Source of the DNA: Patescibacteria group bacterium
GTDB taxonomy: Bacteria > Patescibacteriota > Minisyncoccia > Phycocordibacterales > UBA1006
Direction of reading: 5' to 3'
DNA length: 6,535 nucleotides
NCBI GenBank assembly: GCA_020428615.1
Contig: JAGQMO010000043.1
Location: 1 to 6,535 of the forward strand
Shown: piece after piece, positions 1 through 4,949 of the stretch
Layout of the letters: each line of letters starts with the position of its first letter
Position numbering within the stretch: position 1 is the stretch's first letter
Notes under the pieces: generated by a model
Told to the model about the DNA's origin: nothing
The model's database searches: none
The model's input: the letters and a program-made list of their open reading frames with translations, nothing else
Position numbers and translations under genes: made by a program

Positions 1-876
1 GAACTCGTTTTAAAACATTTTGAACTATTAGGTACCGTTGATATTTTCCCAACGATTTATCTTACACCTCAAACCAATGTAAACGATTTAGTTGCAGGTT
101 ACCTGGCAGGTGATGTCTTTTCATGTAAACAGTATCCACGCGGTGCCACGACTAATTCAGCTGAAGGTGTATCAGGTATTAAGGAGATGTTTCCTATTTA
201 CCAGGTAATGGAGAAGTATGGGATTCCTCTTCATGTTCATTGTGAAATGCCAATGGATGTTGAGGTAGATATTTTTGATAGTGAGAAATTTGCTATTGAA
301 AAAATGTTGATTCCGATTTTGGACAATTTTCCAAATTTAAAGGTATCTATGGAACATATTACTACCAAAGAAGCTGCTGAATTGGTTTCATCTGGTATAT
401 ATCCAAACTTGGTTGCCACGGTGACACCTCAACATTTGCTATATGACCGAAATAAAATGTTACGCGGAGGTTTAGACGCACATTTGTATTGTATGCCAAT
501 TCTTAAGAGAAAGAAGCATATGGAAGCAATCCGTAATGCGGTTAAAAATGACGAACGTGGTGTCTTTCTGTGCGGAACAGATTCGGCCCCTCATTTCAAA
601 ACCGATAAGAATGAATGTGGATGTGCCGGAGTATATTCTGCACCAGTATTTGTGGAAGCATACACTCAAGCATTTATTGAAATGAATGCCTTGGAAAAAA
701 TGCAGGCTTTTATGAGCGATAATTTTTGCAAGTTTTATGGGTACACGGTACCCAAAGCCATGCAAAAGACAGTTGTGGTTGAACAAGTAGAACCATGGAA
801 AGTTCCAGATGTGTACGATGGTATTGTTCCATTATTTCATGGTGAAGAACTCACCTTACGAGCTCGTGTACAATGA
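1..876 (+). CDS. pyrC: Dihydroorotase, class II (PyrC type), 5'-truncated by the window edge
   Basis: Zinc amidohydrolase that interconverts N-carbamoyl-aspartate and dihydroorotate, the third step of de novo pyrimidine synthesis, in the cytoplasm. Frame 1 is open from base 1 to the TGA at 874-876, giving 291 visible residues; the Met at 187 is internal. E. coli PyrC has about 348 residues, so roughly 55 N-terminal residues with the first metal-binding HxH lie off the left edge. Visible family hallmarks, numbered from the first visible residue: the carboxylated-lysine segment CKQYPRGATTNS (K43), a zinc histidine in HVHCE (H80), a second in MEHIT (H119), TPQHLLYDRNKML (141-153), HLYCMPILKR (161-170), and the catalytic aspartate in CGTDSAPH (D194) followed by ECGCAGVYSAP. 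All expected active-site residues in the visible part are intact. It converges on the minus-strand gene at 920 with only a shared terminator between. Parts of the gene look more AT-rich than tyrS. Identification is very secure. Confidence 0.96.
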   Translation, partial: ELVLKHFELLGTVDIFPTIYLTPQTNVNDLVAGYLAGDVFSCKQYPRGATTNSAEGVSGIKEMFPIYQVMEKYGIPLHVHCEMPMDVEVDIFDSEKFAIEKMLIPILDNFPNLKVSMEHITTKEAAELVSSGIYPNLVATVTPQHLLYDRNKMLRGGLDAHLYCMPILKRKKHMEAIRNAVKNDERGVFLCGTDSAPHFKTDKNECGCAGVYSAPVFVEAYTQAFIEMNALEKMQAFMSDNFCKFYGYTVPKAMQKTVVVEQVEPWKVPDVYDGIVPLFHGEELTLRARVQ

Positions 877-892
877 AATATATTGATAATTC

Positions 893-921
893 AAAAACCC
901 TGGTTTCAAATCAGGGTTTTT
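893..921. terminator. Bidirectional intrinsic terminator between pyrC and the DUF2914-like gene
   Basis: A perfect 10-bp stem, AAAAACCCTG (893-902) paired with CAGGGTTTTT (912-921), closes a 9-base loop. Each strand reads a stem ending in a run of five T, so it can stop transcription from both converging genes. Its right arm overlaps the TAA stop of the minus-strand gene (920-922). It begins 17 bases after the pyrC stop. Confidence 0.9.
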
Positions 922-2005
922 ATAATTCCTCATACACCAAGTTCCCAATATTGTTATCATACGGTTTTATATGGAAACTGATGATACCGAGAGTTTGTCC
1001 GTTTGGTGTTTCCGTTCTTACTCTCCAGAGACCGTACTCGAGCGATTCTTTTTTTGAAAATCCTCGATACCCGTCTTTGCGTCCCCCTGCAATTGAAAGT
1101 GGAATAGTACTACGCGTTTCCCAATGTCGTTTGGTGCTGTCGTAGTATTGCCATACGTGATTAATGTGAGTTTCTAATTTTGTTGGGGCAAATACTTGTG
1201 TAAACACAAAAAGATCCTCACCTGTTCGCCAATAGAGTGATCTACTTCTCTTGTTCCAAAAAATGTACCATGGGGTTGCTTCATATTGTGCACGATATCC
1301 CGGGGAGAGTCGTTCAATGTCGTAGTATGCCGCTTGAAATTTTAATGACAGCGGAATCGGCGGCATAATATTGGTAAAATAGAGGAGATTAAAAAGTAGT
1401 AAGATGCCGATGCTGTTAGCGATTAATTTTTTTCTGTGCGTTCGGAAACGGTGCTCATTGATTCTGTTTAATAACAAGAAAAATAATATTATCAGTATCA
1501 CTGTGACCAGACTGCTGAGGATAAAAATCCATGGACCCATTTTTTTAATGACAACAGGTACAAAGAAAATAGACCATGAGAGTACTGCCATGACGAATAC
1601 GAGAATTTGTAAACGTAGACGTGCAAAATATTTTTTCTTGAATTCGGTGCTGAGCATGAGAGCGAGCATCGTGACAATGAATGGCCAGCTCGTTAACAAC
1701 GATCCGCTTCTCGTATAAAAAATAACGAACCCACTAAAAAGCGCTCCGAAAGAAAACACCATGACCGTTTGAATAAAACGAATGCGTTGTTCGGTGAGGA
1801 ATTTTCTGCCGAAATGCGTTCCTCGAGAAAAGAGTAAGCAAATGGTTACTCCGGCAAGGATGAGGTGTGCAATAAGAATAGCGTTATCGAATGTTTGGTC
1901 AATTTGATTCAGGGTAAAAATATCGATGACAAAACCACCGATGAGCGCTATTGGCATAATAATATGTTCATAGCGTTTCTTGAGTTGTAGTACTCGCTGT
2001 TTCAT
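920..2005 (-). CDS. Seven-helix membrane protein with C-terminal DUF2914-like domain
   Basis: A 361-residue protein of unknown function. A short basic N-terminus is followed by about seven hydrophobic segments, roughly residues 15-32, 41-60, 80-97, 103-120, 131-152, 158-178 and 196-212. A linker containing IMPPIPLSLK (213-222) follows, then a soluble C-terminal domain (about 265-347). That domain has the order I know from DUF2914: VFTQVFAPTKL, a HVWQYYD segment, GGRKDGYRGFSKK and GLWRVRTETPNGQTLG, ending in a beta-strand-like SFHI. This is a predicted beta-rich domain on a membrane anchor. Proteins with this arrangement are, from memory, frequent in Patescibacteria; the biochemical role is not known. 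The ATG at 2005 is the first Met of the open frame and follows a plausible promoter by a few bases, with no Shine-Dalgarno sequence. The TAA stop overlaps the terminator shared with pyrC. A complementary frame on the plus strand (1404-1718) is a shadow. Confidence 0.85.
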   Translation of the reverse strand: MKQRVLQLKKRYEHIIMPIALIGGFVIDIFTLNQIDQTFDNAILIAHLILAGVTICLLFSRGTHFGRKFLTEQRIRFIQTVMVFSFGALFSGFVIFYTRSGSLLTSWPFIVTMLALMLSTEFKKKYFARLRLQILVFVMAVLSWSIFFVPVVIKKMGPWIFILSSLVTVILIILFFLLLNRINEHRFRTHRKKLIANSIGILLLFNLLYFTNIMPPIPLSLKFQAAYYDIERLSPGYRAQYEATPWYIFWNKRSRSLYWRTGEDLFVFTQVFAPTKLETHINHVWQYYDSTKRHWETRSTIPLSIAGGRKDGYRGFSKKESLEYGLWRVRTETPNGQTLGIISFHIKPYDNNIGNLVYEEL

Positions 2006-2018
2006 GTCGTCTGTTTGT

Positions 2019-2047
2019 ATTGTATCGTAACCCAGTTTCTATAACAA
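2019..2047 (-). promoter_or_regulatory. Probable promoter of the DUF2914-like gene, overlapping the upstream terminator
   Basis: Reading the minus strand, TTGTTA (2047-2042) as -35 is followed by a 17-base spacer and TACAAT (2024-2019) as -10. Transcription would start near 2012, about 6 bases before the ATG at 2005, giving a nearly leaderless mRNA. The -35 begins in the last T's of the terminator of the acidic small gene. Predicted from hexamer match and spacing only. Confidence 0.55.
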
Positions 2048-2072
2048 AAACCACTCATGTTGAGTGGTTTTT
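2046..2072 (-). terminator. Strong intrinsic terminator after the acidic small gene
   Basis: A perfect 12-bp stem, AAAAACCACTCA (2046-2057) with TGAGTGGTTTTT (2061-2072), has a 3-base loop. On the minus strand it lies 11 bases past the stop of the acidic gene (stop at 2084-2086) and ends in five T, so it should separate that gene from the DUF2914-like gene. The hairpin is symmetric, so it could also act on plus-strand transcripts, but no plus-strand gene ends nearby. Confidence 0.9.
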
Positions 2073-2083
2073 GTTAGTAGTGG

Positions 2084-2287
2084 CTATTCCCATTCAGTTT
2101 CATCATCATCTTCAAAATCATCGTCGTCCATCCCATCATCATACATCTCATCATCTTCTTCATCCCAATCCTCGTTATCTTCTACTGGATACCCCTCTTC
2201 GTCATATTGGGTAAATCCGAAAACAACAGCAGGTTGAAATTGATTTTGTAACAATGAATGGATTAATTCTCGTAGTGACATAATCAT
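2084..2287 (-). CDS. Small protein with extremely acidic C-terminal tail, unknown function
   Basis: A 67-residue protein I do not recognise. Residues 1-28 are ordinary and look helix-forming (MSLRELIHSLLQNQF) followed by a short hydrophobic stretch, PAVVFGF. From residue 29 to the end, 26 of 39 residues are Asp or Glu, including DDDD at 54-57 and EDDDE at 59-63, with scattered Trp, Tyr and Met. No signal peptide, TM helix or cysteine is present. The tail could be disordered and bind cations, basic proteins or nucleic-acid-binding surfaces; that is inference only. It reads as a real gene because a strong promoter precedes it and a strong terminator follows it on the same strand. Two ATGs, at 2287 and 2281, are in frame six bases apart and neither has a Shine-Dalgarno sequence, so the start is uncertain by two residues. 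The complementary plus-strand frame (2020-2214, His-rich) is an artefact of the Asp/Glu codons. Confidence 0.7.
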   Translation of the reverse strand: MIMSLRELIHSLLQNQFQPAVVFGFTQYDEEGYPVEDNEDWDEEDDEMYDDGMDDDDFEDDDETEWE

Positions 2288-2316
2288 GTATCAAAAGTTA
2301 AGATAATAGTTTTCTC

Positions 2317-2350
2317 AAATAAATAAAAATAACCTACGATCCGAGGTTAT
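2317..2350 (-). promoter_or_regulatory. 5'-leader hairpin with T-rich tail, possible attenuator, upstream of the acidic small gene
   Basis: On the minus strand, ATAACCT (2350-2344) pairs with AGGTTAT (2335-2329) in a 7-bp stem with an 8-base loop. It is followed by a T-rich run, TTTTATTTATTT. This has the look of a weak intrinsic terminator, yet no minus-strand gene lies to its right. The predicted start of the acidic-gene transcript (about 2349) is almost exactly the first base of the stem, so the mRNA would begin with this hairpin about 60 bases before its ATG. It may stabilise the 5' end, attenuate transcription, or merely block antisense transcription. Confidence 0.5.
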
Positions 2351-2355
2351 CCTGG

Positions 2356-2384
2356 ATTATGAACGGATTTTCAAAAAATGGCAA
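2356..2384 (-). promoter_or_regulatory. Promoter for the acidic small gene, minus strand
   Basis: On the minus strand, TTGCCA (2384-2379, five of six consensus bases) is followed by a 17-base spacer and CATAAT (2361-2356, five of six). Start of transcription is predicted near 2349, leaving a leader of about 62 bases before the ATG at 2287. It lies back to back with the ndh promoter, about 10 bases apart. Confidence 0.6.
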
Positions 2385-2394
2385 GCGGTGTTAG

Positions 2395-2422
2395 TTGCGT
2401 TGACACGCGCTTACTATATACT
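2395..2422 (+). promoter_or_regulatory. Predicted leaderless promoter of ndh
   Basis: A -10 hexamer TATACT (2417-2422) lies exactly six bases before the ATG at 2429, which puts the predicted transcription start on or next to the A of the start codon. The -35 is poor: TTGCGT (2395-2400) with a 16-base spacer. A perfect TTGACA sits at 2400-2405 but is only 11 bases from this -10 and is badly placed for it. The same TATACT-N6-ATG arrangement precedes tyrS. This is the main reason for rejecting the upstream Met at 2378. Confidence 0.5.
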
Positions 2423-2428
2423 CCGAAT

Positions 2429-3661
2429 ATGAATAAAAAACATATTCTGATATTAGGTGCCGGATTTGGTGGAATCTACACCTATAAGTCATTACCTCAG
2501 TGGGTGAAGAGGGATTGCGCTATTACTATTATCGACAGACGTAATCATTTTCTTTTTACACCACTCCTTCCTGAGGTAGCCGGTGCAAGTCTCGATCAAC
2601 ACAGCATTGTTGAGCCAATACGTGATATTATCGATCGAAATACACAGTTCATTCAATCAACTGTTATTTCTTTGGATACAACCACAAACACCGTAGTATT
2701 ACCTGACCGAGAAATCACCTACGATATTCTTGTTGCAGGACTTGGTTCAACGACTTACTTTTTCAATACTCCAGGAGCTGAGGAGTATGCATACGTACTC
2801 AAGGATTTAGATGACGCTGTTCAGTTGCGAGCACGTTTGATTGATACCTTTGAACGTGCGTCTCAAACGGATGATCATGCTGAGCGTGAACGATTGCTCT
2901 CATTCACCATCGTTGGTGGAGGTCCGACTGGAGTTGAACTTGCAGGTGAGACTTCAGATCTTTTGTTTGATACATTTGTGAAACAATTCCCGAATATTAA
3001 CATTCATGAAATTACGTTAACGCTCATTAATGCCGGAGACGATATTCTCTCTATGTTCAATGAAAAGTTGCGAACCTATGCGGCGCAAGCGCTTACCACA
3101 GCCAATGTTGTTATCAAGAATAATCTCAAGATTACTGAAGTAAGAGAAAATGGAGTGGTTGCTGATGACGGAACATTTCTCCCTGCTCATACGATTATTT
3201 GGACTGCAGGAGTTGCAGCGAACAGTCTCACGTGTTCGTGCGGTTCTTTCAATGTGAATAAGGGACGTATTCTTACCGATGAGTACTTGCGAGCTCAAAA
3301 TACTCAGAATGTTTTTGTGATTGGAGATATGTCCCTGTTTCCTACAGAAGACGGTCGTGGGTTGCCGATGACGGCTCAAATTGCCAAGCAACAAGGTGTG
3401 CTCACTGGAAAAAATATTGGACGTTTGATTTCTGGAAAATCTCTCGAACGATTTATGTATAAAGAAAAGGGACTCCTCGCGTCTCTTGGAGCTTTTGATG
3501 CGGTTGCACAAATCAAAGGATTTCACCTCAAAGGGCTCGTTGCATGGTTTTTGTGGCGTACGATTTATTTGTTTAATTTCGCTTCTTGGAAGAAACGTTT
3601 CATGATTATGTTCATTTGGACAATTAATTTATTTTCTCGCCGAGATACCACAAGACTGTAA
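2429..3661 (+). CDS. ndh: Type II NADH dehydrogenase (NDH-2), FAD-dependent
   Basis: Single-subunit flavoprotein that oxidises NADH and passes electrons to membrane quinone without pumping protons; it sits on the cytoplasmic face of the membrane. The 410-residue length fits the family. Two dinucleotide-binding folds are clear: FAD site ILGAGFGG (8-15) and NADH site IVGGGPTGVELAGE (161-174). The second FAD-contact motif VFVIGDMS (295-302) is followed by the quinone-side segment MTAQIAKQQG (314-323). The C-terminus from about 365 is hydrophobic and Trp-rich (GLVAWFLWRTIYLF, FMIMFIWTINLF) with basic residues at the end, as expected for the amphipathic membrane-anchoring helices of NDH-2. The start at 2429 is chosen because MNKKHILILGAGFGG is the canonical N-terminus and a -10 box lies directly before it; a start at 2378 would add 17 residues encoded by the promoter region. 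No oxidase or quinone-synthesis gene is nearby, so the electron acceptor is unknown. A related FAD/NAD oxidoreductase with another acceptor is possible. Confidence 0.9.
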   Translation: MNKKHILILGAGFGGIYTYKSLPQWVKRDCAITIIDRRNHFLFTPLLPEVAGASLDQHSIVEPIRDIIDRNTQFIQSTVISLDTTTNTVVLPDREITYDILVAGLGSTTYFFNTPGAEEYAYVLKDLDDAVQLRARLIDTFERASQTDDHAERERLLSFTIVGGGPTGVELAGETSDLLFDTFVKQFPNINIHEITLTLINAGDDILSMFNEKLRTYAAQALTTANVVIKNNLKITEVRENGVVADDGTFLPAHTIIWTAGVAANSLTCSCGSFNVNKGRILTDEYLRAQNTQNVFVIGDMSLFPTEDGRGLPMTAQIAKQQGVLTGKNIGRLISGKSLERFMYKEKGLLASLGAFDAVAQIKGFHLKGLVAWFLWRTIYLFNFASWKKRFMIMFIWTINLFSRRDTTRL

Positions 3662-3673
3662 ACGAGGGGTTTC

Positions 3674-3701
3674 TTGATATATGTTTTCACGTAGCTATAC
3701 T
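3674..3701 (+). promoter_or_regulatory. Predicted leaderless promoter of tyrS
   Basis: TTGATA (3674-3679, five of six) is followed by a 16-base spacer and TATACT (3696-3701, five of six). The predicted start of transcription is at about 3708, which is the A of the chosen tyrS ATG. It lies in the 46-base gap after ndh, in which I see no terminator, so read-through from ndh is also possible. This is the best-matching plus-strand promoter in the window. Confidence 0.65.
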
Positions 3702-3707
3702 AAAGGT

Positions 3708-4883
3708 ATGTCTGTTTCTACCGACTCGAAAAGAATTGAAACGGTGATAACTCGCGGTGTTGAGCGTGTTTTTCCAAATGAGGACTTTTTGCGATCACGC
3801 CTTGCCTCAGGAGAGCGTTTGACGATTTATCTCGGGATTGATCCAACTGGACCGACCCTTCATATGGGGCATGTTATTCCGCTCATTAAGCTATCACAAC
3901 TCCAAGATCTTGGTCACAAAATCATTCTCTTGATTGGAGACTTTACCGCTCGAATTGGTGATCCTGATAAAAAAGAGGCACGCAAGCAACTGACCAAGAA
4001 GGAAGTCATGAATAATGCTCGCTTCTACAAAAAGCAGGCATCGTTGTTTCTTAATTTTAAAGGTAAAAATAAGGCAGTATTAAAATACAACGGAAAATGG
4101 CTCGACCGCATGAATTTTAGAGATGTCATTAAACTTGCCTCAGAGGTAACGGTGCAACGGATGCTCGATCGCGATCTGTTTCGCCGCCGCCTTGATGCTG
4201 GGACGCCTATCTATATCCACGAATTCATGTATCCACTCATGCAGGGGTACGATTCGGTAGCCATGAATGTTGACGGTGAGGTAGGTGGAAATGATCAAAC
4301 CTTTAACATGCTCGTAGGGCGCGACCTCTTGAAGAACCAAGAACCGCCAAAGGAGAAATTTGTCATCCCGATGAAACTCCTCGTTGATTCGAGCGGCGAG
4401 AAAATGGGAAAGACCACGGGCAACATGTTATCATTCCTCGATTCAGCTGATGAGATGTTCAAGAAAATCATGACGTGGTCTGACGGTATGATGGTGCTCG
4501 GATTTGAATTACTGACAGATATTGATTTAGAAACGATTCACCAACGTCTTGCTTCAGGAGAAAACCCGCGTGATATTAAATTTGATTTGGCGCATATGAT
4601 CGTGACTCGGTTCTACAAAGAAAGTGATGCTGATAAGGCCAAGAACGCATGGATTAATGATGTGCAACAAGACAATCAACCATCTGATATTCCCGAGATT
4701 CAGTTGTGCAGTGATATGGTTGAGACACTCTCTCGAGGATCAGGTGAGAGCAAGTCTCAGATCCGCCGGTCATTGTCTGAAGGTGCTATCAAAGTGAATG
4801 GACAGAGGGTAGAGGAGAGTCATGAATTGACATCAGGAGACACTATCCAGTTTGGTAAGAAACGGTGGTTTACGATTAAATAA
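3708..4883 (+). CDS. tyrS: Tyrosyl-tRNA synthetase
   Basis: Class I synthetase that activates tyrosine with ATP and charges tRNA-Tyr in the cytoplasm. It has 391 residues. The HIGH-type motif is HMGH (52-55) within YLGIDPTGPTLHMGH. The tyrosine-site region reads YPLMQGYDSVAMNVDGEVGGNDQTFN (about 175-200), where QGYD and GGNDQ are the bacterial TyrRS signature. The KMSKS-type loop is KMGKT (232-236). An S4 RNA-binding domain ends the protein (about 334-391: SKSQIRRSLSEGAIKVNG then GDTIQFGKKRW), and it binds the tRNA. Start choice: the ATG at 3708 follows a -10 box by six bases and MSVSTDSKRIETV fits the family. The upstream in-frame ATG at 3681 would add nine residues overlapping the promoter. 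However, a GAGGGG (3664-3669) 11 bases before 3681 could serve as a weak ribosome site on a read-through ndh transcript. All core motifs are intact. Confidence 0.97.
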   Translation: MSVSTDSKRIETVITRGVERVFPNEDFLRSRLASGERLTIYLGIDPTGPTLHMGHVIPLIKLSQLQDLGHKIILLIGDFTARIGDPDKKEARKQLTKKEVMNNARFYKKQASLFLNFKGKNKAVLKYNGKWLDRMNFRDVIKLASEVTVQRMLDRDLFRRRLDAGTPIYIHEFMYPLMQGYDSVAMNVDGEVGGNDQTFNMLVGRDLLKNQEPPKEKFVIPMKLLVDSSGEKMGKTTGNMLSFLDSADEMFKKIMTWSDGMMVLGFELLTDIDLETIHQRLASGENPRDIKFDLAHMIVTRFYKESDADKAKNAWINDVQQDNQPSDIPEIQLCSDMVETLSRGSGESKSQIRRSLSEGAIKVNGQRVEESHELTSGDTIQFGKKRWFTIK

Positions 4884-4886
4884 TAT

Positions 4887-4909
4887 GCTATCGCTGACGA
4901 TGGTTTTTT
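4887..4909 (+). terminator. Probable intrinsic terminator after tyrS
   Basis: GCTATCG (4887-4893) pairs with CGATGGT (4898-4904) around a CTGA loop: seven pairs, two of them G-U in RNA. A run of six T (4904-4909) follows. It starts three bases after the tyrS stop. The stem is short, so termination may be incomplete. Confidence 0.65.
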
Positions 4910-4937
4910 GCTTGCAACTCGATACTAATCATATAAA
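4908..4937 (+). promoter_or_regulatory. Possible promoter of the DsbA-like gene
   Basis: TATAAA (4932-4937, five of six) could be the -10, with TTGCTT (4908-4913, three of six) as a weak -35 at an 18-base spacing. TTGCAA at 4912 is a better hexamer but only 14 bases away. Transcription would start near 4944, two to three bases before the ATG at 4947. The -35 region overlaps the T-tract of the tyrS terminator. Confidence 0.4.
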
Positions 4938-4949
4938 CTGATTTATATG
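4930..4949. repeat. Perfect 8-bp inverted repeat over the -10 box and start codon of the DsbA-like gene
   Basis: CATATAAA (4930-4937) and TTTATATG (4942-4949) are exact reverse complements around a CTGA centre. The left arm contains the proposed -10 box and the right arm ends with the ATG of the gene. It could be a protein-binding operator, or in a transcript reading through from tyrS it would fold and mask the start codon. In a leaderless transcript starting near 4944 it could not fold. It is an AT-rich arm pair, so chance is not excluded. Confidence 0.55.

Noticed and set aside
873..1145. Plus-strand 90-residue open frame after pyrC
   Set aside because: It crosses the bidirectional terminator and is antisense to the DUF2914-like domain coding sequence.
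1404..1718. Plus-strand 104-residue open frame
   Set aside because: It is antisense to the membrane segments of the DUF2914-like gene; the composition is explained by the complement of hydrophobic codons.
893..2072. CRISPR-like or interspersed repeat interpretation of the similar hairpins (AAAAACC...GGTTTTT) at 893-921 and 2046-2072
   Set aside because: They share only the A-run/CC and GG/T-run ends common to intrinsic terminators; loops and inner stems differ and there is no regular spacing.
2020..2214. Plus-strand 64-residue His-rich open frame
   Set aside because: It is the complement of the Asp/Glu-rich tail of the minus-strand gene and includes a terminator hairpin; it has no promoter or start signal.
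2378..2428. N-terminal extension of ndh starting at the ATG at 2378
   Set aside because: It encodes 17 residues with no family resemblance, covers the predicted promoter and overlaps the divergent promoter. The Met at 2429 gives the canonical NDH-2 N-terminus.
3017..3526. Minus-strand 169-residue open frame within ndh
   Set aside because: It lies wholly antisense to a gene with clear NDH-2 motifs and shows no recognisable domain.
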